Origin: an uncultured Fimbriimonas sp.
GTDB lineage: Bacteria; Armatimonadota; Fimbriimonadia; Fimbriimonadales; Fimbriimonadaceae
Direction: 5' to 3'
Length of the DNA stretch: 45,835 nucleotides
Assembly (NCBI GenBank): GCA_945952345.1
Contig: CAMFIS010000009.1
Span: 1 to 45,835 of the forward strand
The notes under the pieces are model-generated. The model saw only the letters and a program-made list of their open reading frames with translations. It had not been told where the DNA came from and searched no databases. Both the position numbers and the translations under genes were made by a program. This document shows positions 9,522 through 18,823 of this stretch, in pieces; within the stretch, counting starts at the first letter, position 1, and each line of letters opens with the position of its first letter.

Positions 9522-10190
9522 CTACTCCACTCGCCCGAGTCTTTTGTTTAAGTTATCCTGCCACAACTGGCTCAATTCGGGAATATCGACCAATGCCTGT
9601 AAGACGGATGAATCTCGCTTTTCGTGGATGAAAACATCGAAAGCCCTATCGATCGTCCAGTCCGGATGCCTCCGCTCAAGCAGCTCTAATTTTTGGCCCT
9701 TCATCACGTTTCCGGTCCGGAGCGTCCGGGCATACCAACCGCCCTTGCGATTCTCCATCACCGTCACATTCAACCCGGGCTTGGACATCCGCCGAGCCAA
9801 CTTGAAGCAAGGCAGGCGTGGTTGGCTGATCTCGATTTCAATTTCGTCGCTCGCCCACCTGTCGCCAAGGCACACTGAATGTTCATCGATTCCAGTCACC
9901 GAAAGGTTTTCGCCAAACGATCCGAATTCGATGTCATGCCCGAATTGCTGGGTCCACCACGGGTAGTGGTCGGCCGAGTAAAGCAGCAGCGCCCGGTCCG
10001 AACCTCCATGGTGCACGAGATCGGCTTGCCCGTCGCCGGTCAAGTTTGTTTTGCCCAACCACACGGGACCCTCGACGACGCGTTTGAAGATGCCGCTCGA
10101 CCACGCCCGATCCTCGCCGTCGTCCCCCTCGACGACGTGTTGGTAAACCTTCGGCAAACCAATCTGGATCGAGACGATGGTTCCCTGCAT
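9522..10190 (-). CDS. MOSC-domain protein, YiiM-like
   Basis: Predicted cytosolic molybdenum-cofactor-type sulfur carrier/oxidoreductase of the YiiM group, 222 residues. MOSC features are the GDGQADLVHHGGSDRALLLY segment near residue 52, FGENLSVTG, and the LPCFKLARRM segment with the conserved Cys. A C-terminal helical region typical of YiiM proteins (about 165-220) follows. Relatives reduce N-hydroxylated compounds with the cofactor; the substrate here cannot be read from sequence. It directly precedes the NTPase-membrane fusion. Confidence 0.9.
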   Translation of the reverse strand: MQGTIVSIQIGLPKVYQHVVEGDDGEDRAWSSGIFKRVVEGPVWLGKTNLTGDGQADLVHHGGSDRALLLYSADHYPWWTQQFGHDIEFGSFGENLSVTGIDEHSVCLGDRWASDEIEIEISQPRLPCFKLARRMSKPGLNVTVMENRKGGWYARTLRTGNVMKGQKLELLERRHPDWTIDRAFDVFIHEKRDSSVLQALVDIPELSQLWQDNLNKRLGRVE

Positions 10191-10211
10191 AGAATAGAAG
10201 GTTACCTAGAA

Positions 10212-10242
10212 CCCCCTCTCCCAGCTTGTCTGGGAGAGGGGG
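10212..10242. terminator. Perfect 13-bp hairpin between beta-mannosidase and MOSC genes
   Basis: CCCCCTCTCCCAG at 10212-10224 pairs perfectly with 10230-10242 across a five-base loop. It lies between the stop of the minus-strand mannosidase and the start of the minus-strand MOSC gene. No T-run follows it on the minus strand, so it is either a factor-dependent or weak terminator, or one more dispersed palindrome. Confidence 0.45.
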
Positions 10243-10248
10243 AGCTTC

Positions 10249-12708
10249 CTAAAGTGGCGACCGGGTCATGCGCGTGGCGTGTTCGCCCGCCAGCGATCTC
10301 GCTTCGAAGTGCGTGATGTGCTGATTAACCGCAATCTCATAACATCCACCTTCGTCAAAAGTTAGGAAGTTATCGTCGAAGGGAGCCGTATCGCCGTCGA
10401 CCGAGAGCATGAGGTCGACTACTGGACCGTCGATTTCGATTTCGAACCGGAAGCCCGACAGCGCTTCGTGGCGCGATGAATAGAACTCCGGCCGATTGGA
10501 ACCTAAGATCTTGCTAGGCGGGGCAAAGTTCATTTCCTTTGGTTCGGCGAGAAGGTGCCATGTGTGACCGCCGCTTCCCCAAACATAGATCAGCGTGTCG
10601 GTAATCGAAAGGCCCGTCAGATCCAGTTCGGCGACGACTCCCCGATGGCCAGAAGGTGCATCGAAGTTTTGGTAATCCCAATCACGGACCACTTCGCCGG
10701 TTCCCAAATGAATAGCCGTTGCATGGTAGGAACGACTGGTACGAACCTCATCGAACCTATCGTTCACGTAATGAATCCGGATCTTCTCTTTCACCCGCTC
10801 CAGCGAAAGCAATTCGCTTCGGTATAGTCGACGAGAAATCTCGTGAGCCGCTGCCTTGTAACGTCCGCTGCTGTCGATGACAGCCCAGCTTTGCACCGGC
10901 CAGATATCGTTGAGTTGCCAGATGAGCGAGCCTCGGCAGAAGGCCGACCGGCGGAAGTGTTCGACGCCCATGCGCAGCGCATCGCGCTGGTTGAGCTGCG
11001 AATAGTACACCCAGTCCTCGAGCGTCTCCGACTTCGGATAGTGCAGTTCGGTGTACCCGACGAAGGTGTCGTAGCCCTTGCGAGTCTTGTCGTGCCAACG
11101 CACGGCTGGACTCCGGTAATCCCAATCTTCGTGGGCCAAGGTTTCTTCCCACAGGGCCAGCGAGCAGGACGACGCGAAGCCGTATTCGCTGCTGAAGCGG
11201 GCTTCAGAATCGAGGTAGTACTTCCAGTCGCCGCGGCCATGCCAGGCGTCCCAGTAGTGGCTGTCGCCCACTTTGCCCGCGTTGCAGTCGCCTTCGATGT
11301 CGCCGCACGGCGAGGTGTGGATGTAAGACCGCTCGGGGTCGAGTTCCTTCACGAGGTCGGCATAGACACCGTCGTACAGGTTCTGGCCATAGAATCTCGG
11401 CGGGTGCGGGTGACCCATCCAGTTCCACTTGCCCTGCCACATGGTGAGGTTCTCGTTGTTGCCGCACCACAGCGCAAGGCTGGCTCGGTGGCGGAGCCGC
11501 TTCAGGTGGTAGGTCGCTTCAGTCTTGGCGACGTTTTGCGACTCGTCGGTGTCGGGATAGTACGCACAGGCGTGCATGAAGTCCTGCCAGACCATGATGC
11601 CGAGTTCGTCGCAGATGTCGTAAAAGTCGTCGCTTTCGTACATGCCGCCGCCCCAGATGCGGAGCATGTTCGAGCCGAGGTCGTGGGCCTGGAGCAGGCG
11701 TTCTTCGTACCGGGCGCGGGTGATGGCGCTGGGGAAGCTGAAGTCGGGAATCCAGTTGAAGCCCTTGCAGTAGACCTTCTTGCCGTTGACTTCGAACTCG
11801 AAGGACTCGCCGATATCGTCCTTCTCGCGGAGGAGTTTGATTTGGCGAAGTCCGATCTTGATCGCTTTACTCCCTTCGTAATCAGGCAGGTTCGCCCAGA
11901 GTGTGTAGAGTTCTTGATCGCCACACCCGGCCGGCCACCAAAGTTCAGGATCTTCGATATGAAAAGCCCCAACCTCGGACTCCCATTCCTCACCGTCTTT
12001 TCTCAGCTTAAAGGTTGGAAAGGCGCTGCCTTCGACCTCGCAAGTGGCGTGCACCCAAACTGATCCATCTTCTTGCCACTCTTGGCGCGCCGAGAGATGG
12101 GTGATCATATTGCCATACTCGACCAGCTTGATCGGCCGCCAGATGCCGCATGAGATCAGACGCGGGCCCCAATCCCAGCCGTACATGCACTGAATCTTGC
12201 GCACGAACGATCGCTCCTCGAAGCGCTCTACTGCTTCCGGCAAACCCTGCGCTTTGAAGTACGCCGCCATCCTCTCTGCGCCGGTGTTGAGCGCGGATTT
12301 GAAGTCGATTCGCAGTTCGTTCTCTGCTCTTAGCTTGCCCGTGACATTGACCTCGAGAGGGACAAACATGTTGTCGTGCTCAGCGATTTTCTCGCCATTC
12401 AGCGAGACCGTGCAGATCGTATCCAGCCCTTCAAAAACTAGCTTCTGGTTCGGTTTGTCTTCCTCTTCGACCCACGTGAAGGTGCACCGATAGCTCCAAT
12501 CGGTCTGGTCCACCCACTGCACGCCCATCTCGTGCATCCGCTCGTGTGGATTGGGGATGATGCCGTGCTCCATCAGGTCGAGGTGGACGTGCCCGGGCAC
12601 CGTCGCCGATAGCCATTCGGCGTCTGAATAGCCGATCACCGCACCCGTCTTGTCCAGCCGGGTCTCGATGAACTCCCACCCGTCGTTGAGGTAGAACCAC
12701 GAACTCAT
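10249..12708 (-). CDS. GH2-family beta-mannosidase
   Basis: Retaining glycoside hydrolase of 819 residues that removes terminal beta-mannose from manno-oligosaccharides. The N-terminal jelly-roll domain (about 1-200) has the WxxxVPGHVHLDLM segment. The TIM barrel carries the LWCGNNEN motif, with the acid/base Glu near residue 419, and SSEYGFAS with the nucleophile Glu near 508. The barrel also shows LRIWGGGMYESDDFYDICDELG, typical of beta-mannosidases rather than beta-galactosidases. There is no signal peptide, so it should act in the cytosol on imported oligosaccharides. It stands alone; no mannan transporter or mannanase is adjacent. The MOSC gene follows at about 60 bp. Confidence 0.93.
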   Translation of the reverse strand: MSSWFYLNDGWEFIETRLDKTGAVIGYSDAEWLSATVPGHVHLDLMEHGIIPNPHERMHEMGVQWVDQTDWSYRCTFTWVEEEDKPNQKLVFEGLDTICTVSLNGEKIAEHDNMFVPLEVNVTGKLRAENELRIDFKSALNTGAERMAAYFKAQGLPEAVERFEERSFVRKIQCMYGWDWGPRLISCGIWRPIKLVEYGNMITHLSARQEWQEDGSVWVHATCEVEGSAFPTFKLRKDGEEWESEVGAFHIEDPELWWPAGCGDQELYTLWANLPDYEGSKAIKIGLRQIKLLREKDDIGESFEFEVNGKKVYCKGFNWIPDFSFPSAITRARYEERLLQAHDLGSNMLRIWGGGMYESDDFYDICDELGIMVWQDFMHACAYYPDTDESQNVAKTEATYHLKRLRHRASLALWCGNNENLTMWQGKWNWMGHPHPPRFYGQNLYDGVYADLVKELDPERSYIHTSPCGDIEGDCNAGKVGDSHYWDAWHGRGDWKYYLDSEARFSSEYGFASSCSLALWEETLAHEDWDYRSPAVRWHDKTRKGYDTFVGYTELHYPKSETLEDWVYYSQLNQRDALRMGVEHFRRSAFCRGSLIWQLNDIWPVQSWAVIDSSGRYKAAAHEISRRLYRSELLSLERVKEKIRIHYVNDRFDEVRTSRSYHATAIHLGTGEVVRDWDYQNFDAPSGHRGVVAELDLTGLSITDTLIYVWGSGGHTWHLLAEPKEMNFAPPSKILGSNRPEFYSSRHEALSGFRFEIEIDGPVVDLMLSVDGDTAPFDDNFLTFDEGGCYEIAVNQHITHFEARSLAGEHATRMTRSPL

Positions 12709-12799
12709 TTCGCTCGTGAGTTTACCGGTGTATCAAGAGGAAGCCGCTAGCCTCGAGCTGCGAGTCTTGAGCGAAAATGAGCGTGTCAACCGCTTCAAT

Positions 12800-12927
12800 G
12801 CAGGCAGGGATGCCTGCGCTCCATAACAACCCTCTCTGCGACCGAACGATCGATTGAGTGAAGTTTTGAAAACCTATTGTTCGGAAAATAATTGGGAGCC
12901 AGTGGGGAGCGCGGGCTTCCAGCCTGC
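12800..12927. repeat. REP/BIME unit 1 downstream of RAYT
   Basis: A 128-bp unit opening with the hairpin GCAGGCA-GGGA-TGCCTGC (12800-12817) and closing with an inverted relative of it (12911-12927). The interior includes the word TTTTGAAAACCTATTGTTCGG. It lies six bases after the stop of the minus-strand transposase gene. Units 2 and 3 on the other side of the gene share this sequence. Confidence 0.9.
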
Positions 12928-12933
12928 AAAAAA

Positions 12934-13500
12934 CTACCGCTCACGATAAGCACTACTCCATGGGAAATCATCCGAGGACTCGCAGTAATTTGCAATAACC
13001 GGATTGTTATGGATGTAGTTGACAACCCACTGATAGTGTTCTTCGCCTCGGATGTAGCGATCAAAGGATTCTTGCTGCCAAATGGGACGAACTTCTGGAT
13101 GGAGTTTTCCCAACTCATTAGAAGTGTAGGATTTCAGAGAGTGCATTCCCTTCGAAAGCGATTGTCCCTCGCCAAATCGAGCCAGGAAGTGGACGTGATT
13201 TGGTATGATAACCCAGGCGATGAGCTCAAACCTTTTGTCGTGAAGGAAAATTAACGCTTCTTGAACGATCATTGCACAACTTGGTTCGCGAAGGATGCAC
13301 GATCCGTGACCTTGATCGAAATAGTATTCCGCTCGTTCGATTCTTGCGACGTGCTCGCCACGCCGCCGTAAGTCTTCTAGTTCTTCGAGAACAGATTGCG
13401 GCAGGCTGTCGCCAAGTCGAAATGTGATGAATTGAGTGACTTCGCCGATATCGAGATGAGGCAGATATCCTCGGCTATGCCATCCTCGATGGTCCTCCAT
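12934..13500 (-). CDS. REP-associated tyrosine transposase (RAYT, Y1/HUH)
   Basis: A complete 188-residue single-strand DNA transposase of the IS200/IS605-like Y1 group. It has the HUH metal site as NHVHFL (His 102 and 104) and the catalytic Tyr in VVNYIHNNPVIA (Tyr 162). The ITFRLGDSLP segment and the C-terminal FPWSSAY are typical of REP-associated transposases. The gene is bracketed by its presumed substrates: one 128-bp REP unit immediately downstream and two more immediately upstream. This is the classic arrangement of a domesticated, REP-spreading RAYT. The frame is intact, so it may still be active. Confidence 0.93.
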   Translation of the reverse strand: MEDHRGWHSRGYLPHLDIGEVTQFITFRLGDSLPQSVLEELEDLRRRGEHVARIERAEYYFDQGHGSCILREPSCAMIVQEALIFLHDKRFELIAWVIIPNHVHFLARFGEGQSLSKGMHSLKSYTSNELGKLHPEVRPIWQQESFDRYIRGEEHYQWVVNYIHNNPVIANYCESSDDFPWSSAYRER

Positions 13501-13521
13501 TTCGCGATTCTACTTAAAGAT

Positions 13522-13636
13522 GCAGGCAGGGATGCCTGCGCTCCATAAAGGCCTTCACTTCGACCGAGCAATAAGTTGAAAGGGCTTTGAAAACCTATTG
13601 TTCGGATAGCGATTTAGAGCGAGAGTATCGAAAGAT
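13522..13636. repeat. REP/BIME unit 2, truncated
   Basis: Begins with GCAGGCA-GGGA-TGCCTGC (13522-13539) and shares the interior of units 1 and 3, but lacks the closing inverted REP. It runs directly into unit 3, giving a 115-bp tandem offset. It lies about 20 bp upstream of the RAYT start. Confidence 0.85.
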
Positions 13637-13764
13637 GCAGGCAGGGATGCCTGCGCTCCATAACGGCCTTCCCTGCGACCGAACGATAGATTGAGTGAAG
13701 TTTTGAAAACCTATTGCTCAAATAGAGATTGGGAGCCGATGGGGAGCGCAGGCATCTTGCCTGC
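13637..13764. repeat. REP/BIME unit 3
   Basis: A full 128-bp unit, the same length as unit 1: forward hairpin GCAGGCA-GGGA-TGCCTGC at 13637-13654, shared interior, inverted hairpin GCAGGCA-TCT-TGCCTGC at 13748-13764. It ends just before the stop of polA, so it sits in the polA 3' region and could shape its mRNA end. Confidence 0.9.
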
Positions 13765-13769
13765 ATAAC

Positions 13770-16361
13770 CTACCGACTGACGATCGTCATCTCGTTCCAA
13801 TTCGAACCGAGTTTTGCATCCACCTCGACCGGAACTTTCATCGGCAAAGAATTTTCCATCAGCGACCGAATCGGCTCAATGAGTCCGCTCTCGCCGTCCT
13901 TCAGTTCGAACACGAGTTCGTCGTGAACGTTCAGCAGCATCCGCGTACCCGAGCCTTCCAGCTTCGCCCGAACGTGCAGCATCGCCAGCTTCAACATATC
14001 CGCCGCGGTGCCCTGGATCGGAGCGTTCATCGCCTGCCGTTCGGCATATTGCCGCTCGGCGAATTTGGCGGCGTGGATATCCGGGAAGTAGCGGCGGCGA
14101 CCCGTTAAGGTCGTGGTAAATCCCTTCGATCTTGCCTCCTCAATGACGCTTTGCGTAAAGCCTTTCACCGTCGGGAAGCGCTCGTTATAGAGGTTGATCA
14201 GCTCCTTCGCCTCGGCGCGGCTAAACCCTCCGCCGAGCTGGTTGGCGAGGCCGAAGTCCGTCACGCCATACAAGACCGCATAGTTCAGCGTCTTGGCGTA
14301 ACCCCGTTGCTGCTTGGTCGGCTCCTCCACGTGGAACATCAGCTTCGCCGTCGCGGTGTGAACGTCCTCATGCTCGGCAAAAGCGTGGACCAACGCCGGT
14401 TCGCCACACATGTGGGCGAGAACACGGAGCTCGATCTGCGAATAGTCAAACGAGGCGAGGGTGTAGCCTTCGGCGGCGATGAAAGCCTTTCGGATCGAGC
14501 GGCCGAGTTCGGTTCGAATGGGAATGTTCTGAAGGTTCGGATCGTTCGACGAGATACGGCCCGTCGCCGCGATGGTTTGTGAATACGTGGTGTGAATGCG
14601 TCCATCCGAACCGATCTGAGCTTGCAGGGCTTCTGCGTAAGTGGATCGAAGTTTGGTCAACTCGCGCCAGGTCAGGACCTCGCCTGCAATTTCGTACGTC
14701 GGCGAAAGCTGCTGCAGAATCTCGGCGCCGGTCGCGTAACCCGTCTTGGTCTTGGTTGCACCCGGAATCTGCATTTTGTCGAACAGGATTTCGCCCAACT
14801 GCTTGGGCGAACCGATGGTGAATTCCTGCCCGGCGTACTCATAAATCTTCTTCGTCGAGACCTCGATCGCGACCGAAAGCTCTTTCGAGAACTCTCGAAG
14901 CTGTTCCTTGTCGGCGCGGATTCCGTCTGTTTCCATCTCGGCGAGGATCGGCGTGAGCGGAAGCTCGACCGTCTCCAGCACTCGCAGCTGGTCTTCCTTC
15001 TCCAGCCGAGCCTTCATCGCATCGCGAAGGGGAAGCAGAGCAGCAGCGGTTTCTTCCGGAGACTCGGGGGCGGAGTAGTCGGTGTAACCCTGCACGAGGT
15101 CGCCCAGGACATAGTTGGAACGGCCCGATTGAAGCACGTAACCCGCAATCAAGGAATCAAAACCGACCGACTTATCGAACACTCCCGCGGCTTTGTACAG
15201 CCCCTTGGCATCGTGGGCCACGGCCTGGGTGGGGAAGGTTTGGAAGAGTCGGATACCATCGGCCTTCGAGGTCACCAGCACTTCGCGACCTACCGAGATG
15301 AACGCCTTCTCGGCGTTCTCATCGAACAGATCGTCGGTCGGCAGGGTCGCCAAATGAATCCCGTACGCCTGGCTATTGATCGTGCTCTTGAGCATGAGGA
15401 ACGAGCCGACCTCACGAGAGGTAAAGGCGAGCTTCTCGGAAACGACTTCGACGTGGGCGTGGACGCCGTGCTCGAACCCATCGACGTAAGGCCCCAGGAC
15501 CCGGTCGCAAGCGCGCACGCTGGACTTAAGTTCGAAGGATTCAAGAAACTTCTTCGCGGCCTCGAGCTGATCGGTGGAGAGTTTAAACGGCTTAAAGTCG
15601 TACTCGATCGGAACGTTTCGATCGATGGTGGCAAGCCACTTCGAGAGCTTCATCTGCTCGACGGCAGGCTCGATCTTCTTGCGGTACTTCTCGGGAACTT
15701 CGGCGAATCGTTCGAGAATTCCTTCGACGCTGCCAAATGTCGTGATCAGCTCGGCGGCGCCCTTCTCGCCGATTCCAGGAACGCCGGGAATATTGTCACT
15801 TGTGTCGCCCTTAATCGCCTTGAAGTCGATGACTTGATGAGGCGGGACACCGAGCTTTTCGACCACTTCGGCGGGTCCGTAAGACATGATCTCGGTCACG
15901 CCCTGGCGAGGTGTGATGACTTGCACGCACTCGTCGACCAATTGCAGAGAGTCCAAGTCGCCGGTGATGATCGAGGTCAAGTAGCCATTCTCTTCGGCAC
16001 GCTTGCTGATGGTTCCCACGATGTCATCGGCTTCGTAGCCAATGAGTTCGATTTGGGGAATGCCAAGCGCGGAAAGCAATTGTCGAGACTCATCGAGCTG
16101 AGAAATGAGCTCGGGCGCGGTCTCTTTTCGGGTGCCTTTATAGGCGGCGTATTCAGTGTGTCGAAACGTCTTTGCCGGGTGGTCCAAGGCGACCACAATT
16201 GCATCGGGCCGCTGCTTTTCCAGCAAGGCGAACACCATCGTCGTGAATCCGTAAAGCGCATTAGTCGGCCGACCGTCGGCGGTGCTCAGGTACCTCGTCG
16301 CATAGAAAGCTCGGAAAAGGAGCGAGTATCCATCGATGATGATCAGGCGCTTGGTCGACAT
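13770..16361 (-). CDS. polA: DNA polymerase I
   Basis: Repair and Okazaki-maturation polymerase of 863 residues. The N-terminal 5'-3' exonuclease (about 1-290) has ALDHPAKTFRH, GYEADDIVGT, ITGDLDSLQLV and KGDTSDNIPGVPGIGEKGA. The central region (about 300-450) lacks the DxE motif of a working 3'-5' proofreading site, as in Taq polymerase. The polymerase domain has motif A (ASFDYSQIELRVLAH, about 636-650), motif B (KTLNYAVLYG, about 690-699) and motif C with VHDE. Motif B has Tyr 694 where most bacterial enzymes have Phe. It stands alone on the minus strand, followed by REP units. Confidence 0.97.
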   Translation of the reverse strand: MSTKRLIIIDGYSLLFRAFYATRYLSTADGRPTNALYGFTTMVFALLEKQRPDAIVVALDHPAKTFRHTEYAAYKGTRKETAPELISQLDESRQLLSALGIPQIELIGYEADDIVGTISKRAEENGYLTSIITGDLDSLQLVDECVQVITPRQGVTEIMSYGPAEVVEKLGVPPHQVIDFKAIKGDTSDNIPGVPGIGEKGAAELITTFGSVEGILERFAEVPEKYRKKIEPAVEQMKLSKWLATIDRNVPIEYDFKPFKLSTDQLEAAKKFLESFELKSSVRACDRVLGPYVDGFEHGVHAHVEVVSEKLAFTSREVGSFLMLKSTINSQAYGIHLATLPTDDLFDENAEKAFISVGREVLVTSKADGIRLFQTFPTQAVAHDAKGLYKAAGVFDKSVGFDSLIAGYVLQSGRSNYVLGDLVQGYTDYSAPESPEETAAALLPLRDAMKARLEKEDQLRVLETVELPLTPILAEMETDGIRADKEQLREFSKELSVAIEVSTKKIYEYAGQEFTIGSPKQLGEILFDKMQIPGATKTKTGYATGAEILQQLSPTYEIAGEVLTWRELTKLRSTYAEALQAQIGSDGRIHTTYSQTIAATGRISSNDPNLQNIPIRTELGRSIRKAFIAAEGYTLASFDYSQIELRVLAHMCGEPALVHAFAEHEDVHTATAKLMFHVEEPTKQQRGYAKTLNYAVLYGVTDFGLANQLGGGFSRAEAKELINLYNERFPTVKGFTQSVIEEARSKGFTTTLTGRRRYFPDIHAAKFAERQYAERQAMNAPIQGTAADMLKLAMLHVRAKLEGSGTRMLLNVHDELVFELKDGESGLIEPIRSLMENSLPMKVPVEVDAKLGSNWNEMTIVSR

Positions 16362-16524
16362 GGCAGTTCCGCTAGGTTACCGTCTGGCTAAAGGACCGGA
16401 GAGCTGATATACCGATGTACGAAAGTTTAGACCTGGTATCACGGATCGTAATGTTTAAAGGTAAAATAGCTAGATTCGGGTTCCGAGGCGCTTCAGCCTC
16501 AATCTCCGTTCGGATTCTGAAACG

Positions 16525-16863
16525 ATGGTGTACAGACCCCTTCGGTACGAACAGATCATGCAAGCTGGTGACGCTTACGAAGTGCGTGCCCGGCGCATGT
16601 TCGGGGGCATGGGCGTCTACACCGGCGAGCGAATGTTCGCATTCCTGATCGACAACGACGTAGCTCTTAAGCTCTGTCCGGACGATTTCAGCGAAGCGAT
16701 GAACATCCCCGGCGCAGGCGAGATGCGCCCCGAGGCCGGAGCCGACCCGCTACGGGAGTATGTCAAGCTCCCCAAAGCCATCCTTGACAACGCCGACGAA
16801 TTCATGAAATGGGTGGAGCGAAGTGCCGAATACGTCAGGAATCGCTCCGCAAGATTAGCCTAA
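16525..16863 (+). CDS. TfoX N-terminal-domain protein
   Basis: A 112-residue protein consisting of a single TfoX-N domain: the ARRMFGGMGVYTGERMFAFL segment near residue 20, then ALKLCPDDF and a C-terminal helix with FMKWVERSAEYVR. TfoX proteins of gamma-proteobacteria regulate competence, but isolated N-domains are widespread and not characterised. The DUF4127 gene begins 23 bp after its stop and is probably co-transcribed. Confidence 0.85.
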   Translation: MVYRPLRYEQIMQAGDAYEVRARRMFGGMGVYTGERMFAFLIDNDVALKLCPDDFSEAMNIPGAGEMRPEAGADPLREYVKLPKAILDNADEFMKWVERSAEYVRNRSARLA

Positions 16864-16886
16864 TCCCCTTCAAGAGTTCATCGATC

Positions 16887-18506
16887 GTGCGCAAGATTCT
16901 CCTGATAGCTATCCTCATTTCGCTAGCTATGGTTGCCGTTGCTGGGGGCCAGCATGGCAAGCGAATTCTGCTTATTCCACTCGATAGTCGACCCGCCGCC
17001 GGGCAATTTGCCCAGATGATCGGCGCGATGAACGACACCGAAGTAGACATGCCACCCGCCGACGACCTCGGAAAATTCACCACTCCGGCCGACGTCGAAA
17101 AAGTCTTCCAGTGGATCGAGAAGCAAGATCTCAAGGACGTCAGTACGATCATCGTAAGCTCGGACATGATCGCTTACGGCGGGCTCATCGCCTCGCGGGT
17201 CAACGAAGTCGACTCCGCCACGGCGATCCGACGTCTGCAGCGGCTGATCGACTATCGCAAAAAGGGTCCGGCCGGAATTCGGATGTACGTGTACGCATCG
17301 ACCATGCGCCTCACACCGACGGCGACCAAAGCCGCCAGTTCCTATCGCCTCAACCTCGCCAAGTACGAGGAGATGAAGGATCGATTCGAGCGAACCGGCG
17401 ACAAAACGTTGCCGCCGAAGCTGGCCAATCTGAAGAAGATGGTCCCGCAAGTCGAGATCATGAAGTATGAGCGCACCAGGCGGCGCAACTACGAAGTGCA
17501 GTCCGCCTTGCTTCGAATGGCAATCGGCAAAGAAATCGACTTCCTTATCATGGGCCAAGACGACGCTAAGCCCGATGGACCCCACATCCAGGAGAACATC
17601 AAACTCAAGCGGCTGAGCGAGCAGTTCCACATCCAAGACAAGGTTTATTTTTGCGAGGGCATCGATCAGCACTCGAACCTTCTTCTCTCGCGTGCCATCC
17701 TTGCCGACCACGGCTGGAAGCCGAAAGTAAGAATTGTGTATAGCGACGAAGAAGGCAAGGACCAGTTCGCGATGTACGAGTCCAAGCCGGTGAAGGAAAG
17801 CCTCCAAGACCAAATCTTTACCGCGGGCGCCGAGATTGCGACTGGCGATGAGTACGATTACGCGCTGTATGTGAATACCCCCAAGCGTCGAGAGAACCTG
17901 TTCGAAGGCTTCCTGGATAGCATGCGCGGCGAGATCGACCAGGGCTTCCCGGTCGCCGTCGCTGACATCAACTTTGGCCCCAATGGGTCTTCGGACGAAG
18001 AGCTGTTTAACTTCCTCATGCGCACGGGCAAGTCGTTCCGACTGCTGGCATTTGCGGGTTGGAACACAGCTGGAAACACGATTGGCACCGCGATTCCCGC
18101 CGCCAACGTGTACCTCTGCGCTCGCAAGTACGAAGTCGATCCGCTGAAGCGAGAGGTGGCACAGCGCGAATTCTTGCTGCACCGCATGATCGACGACTGG
18201 GCCTACCACCGCTTTACTCGTCCGGCGACGTACTCGATGATCGACTCACTGCAGGATCAACGGGACGAGATTTACGGATCGAACTTCGACGCGGTGAATA
18301 AATTCGCTGAAAACGATCTCAAGAAGTACATCAAGCAAATCTTCTTGACTCAGTTCCAATTCCGCAAATTCTATGTCGGCAGCAAGGAATATCAGATCAC
18401 GGACTTGGTCGATCTTTCCATTGGCCTGCCGTGGCCGCGGGCGTACGAGATTCGGGTGGACTTTAAGCTGAAGGCAGAAGAAGTCGGCTCGTCGGGCGGC
18501 TCGTAG
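16887..18506 (+). CDS. Exported DUF4127-family protein
   Basis: A protein of about 539 residues of the uncharacterised DUF4127 family. I place the start at the GTG at 16887, because it follows the TfoX-like stop and gives a good signal peptide (MRKILLIAILISLAMVAVAGG). A longer in-frame start at 16809 would overlap the upstream gene and spoil that signal. Family features include KRILLIPLDSRPAAGQF near the mature N-terminus, SSDMIAYGGLIASR, the MGQDDAKPDGPH segment and AGWNTAGNTIGTAIP. The conserved Asp/His/Asn residues suggest an enzyme, but no reaction is known. Confidence 0.85.
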   Translation: MRKILLIAILISLAMVAVAGGQHGKRILLIPLDSRPAAGQFAQMIGAMNDTEVDMPPADDLGKFTTPADVEKVFQWIEKQDLKDVSTIIVSSDMIAYGGLIASRVNEVDSATAIRRLQRLIDYRKKGPAGIRMYVYASTMRLTPTATKAASSYRLNLAKYEEMKDRFERTGDKTLPPKLANLKKMVPQVEIMKYERTRRRNYEVQSALLRMAIGKEIDFLIMGQDDAKPDGPHIQENIKLKRLSEQFHIQDKVYFCEGIDQHSNLLLSRAILADHGWKPKVRIVYSDEEGKDQFAMYESKPVKESLQDQIFTAGAEIATGDEYDYALYVNTPKRRENLFEGFLDSMRGEIDQGFPVAVADINFGPNGSSDEELFNFLMRTGKSFRLLAFAGWNTAGNTIGTAIPAANVYLCARKYEVDPLKREVAQREFLLHRMIDDWAYHRFTRPATYSMIDSLQDQRDEIYGSNFDAVNKFAENDLKKYIKQIFLTQFQFRKFYVGSKEYQITDLVDLSIGLPWPRAYEIRVDFKLKAEEVGSSGGS

Positions 18507-18552
18507 GGGCTATTAGCAATTGGAGGTTGTCCACTTCACTGGAGGACAAGGT

Positions 18553-18712
18553 GTGGCACTGGTAACGAGATCTGCCTTGGGTTCGTCCATTTTCACGAGG
18601 AACGAGTGAGGACGAAGCGAGACTGCGAGTTACCAGTGTTTAGTCGCTGAGAAATAACACTGGCTTCTCACAGGCTCACTTCGTTCAAGCCAGATGTCGG
18701 AGCCAGTGCCAC
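18553..18712. repeat. R-I element, copy A
   Basis: Outer inverted ends GTGGCACTGG (from 18553) and CCAGTGCCAC (to 18712). The left half is a long hairpin closing at TTACCAGTGTT (18630-18640). The right half runs from AACACTGGC (18657) to GCCAGTGCCAC, so its stem uses GGC/GCC where other copies have GGTAA/TTACC. It forms two hairpins back to back. Confidence 0.8.
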
Positions 18713-18823
18713 GTTTAAATCTCGCAGCCTCCAAGGCTGCAAGTTTTCTTTAGCGTCGGGACGGCGGCATGGGAATTCGAATGGCCTACCTCGCTCATTC
18801 GGCCCGAGGCAGCATTTTCAGAA

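Noticed and set aside
12934-13500. A classical insertion sequence
   Set aside because: The HUH transposase is flanked by REP-type hairpins, not terminal inverted repeats with target duplications; it fits a RAYT locus better.
14592-16391. 599-codon open frame antisense to polA, and similar long antisense frames at 10843-12063, 16923-18209 and 22969-24294
   Set aside because: These mirror the codon pattern of the genes on the other strand, which is common in high-GC DNA, and match no family, while the opposite strands encode clear enzymes.
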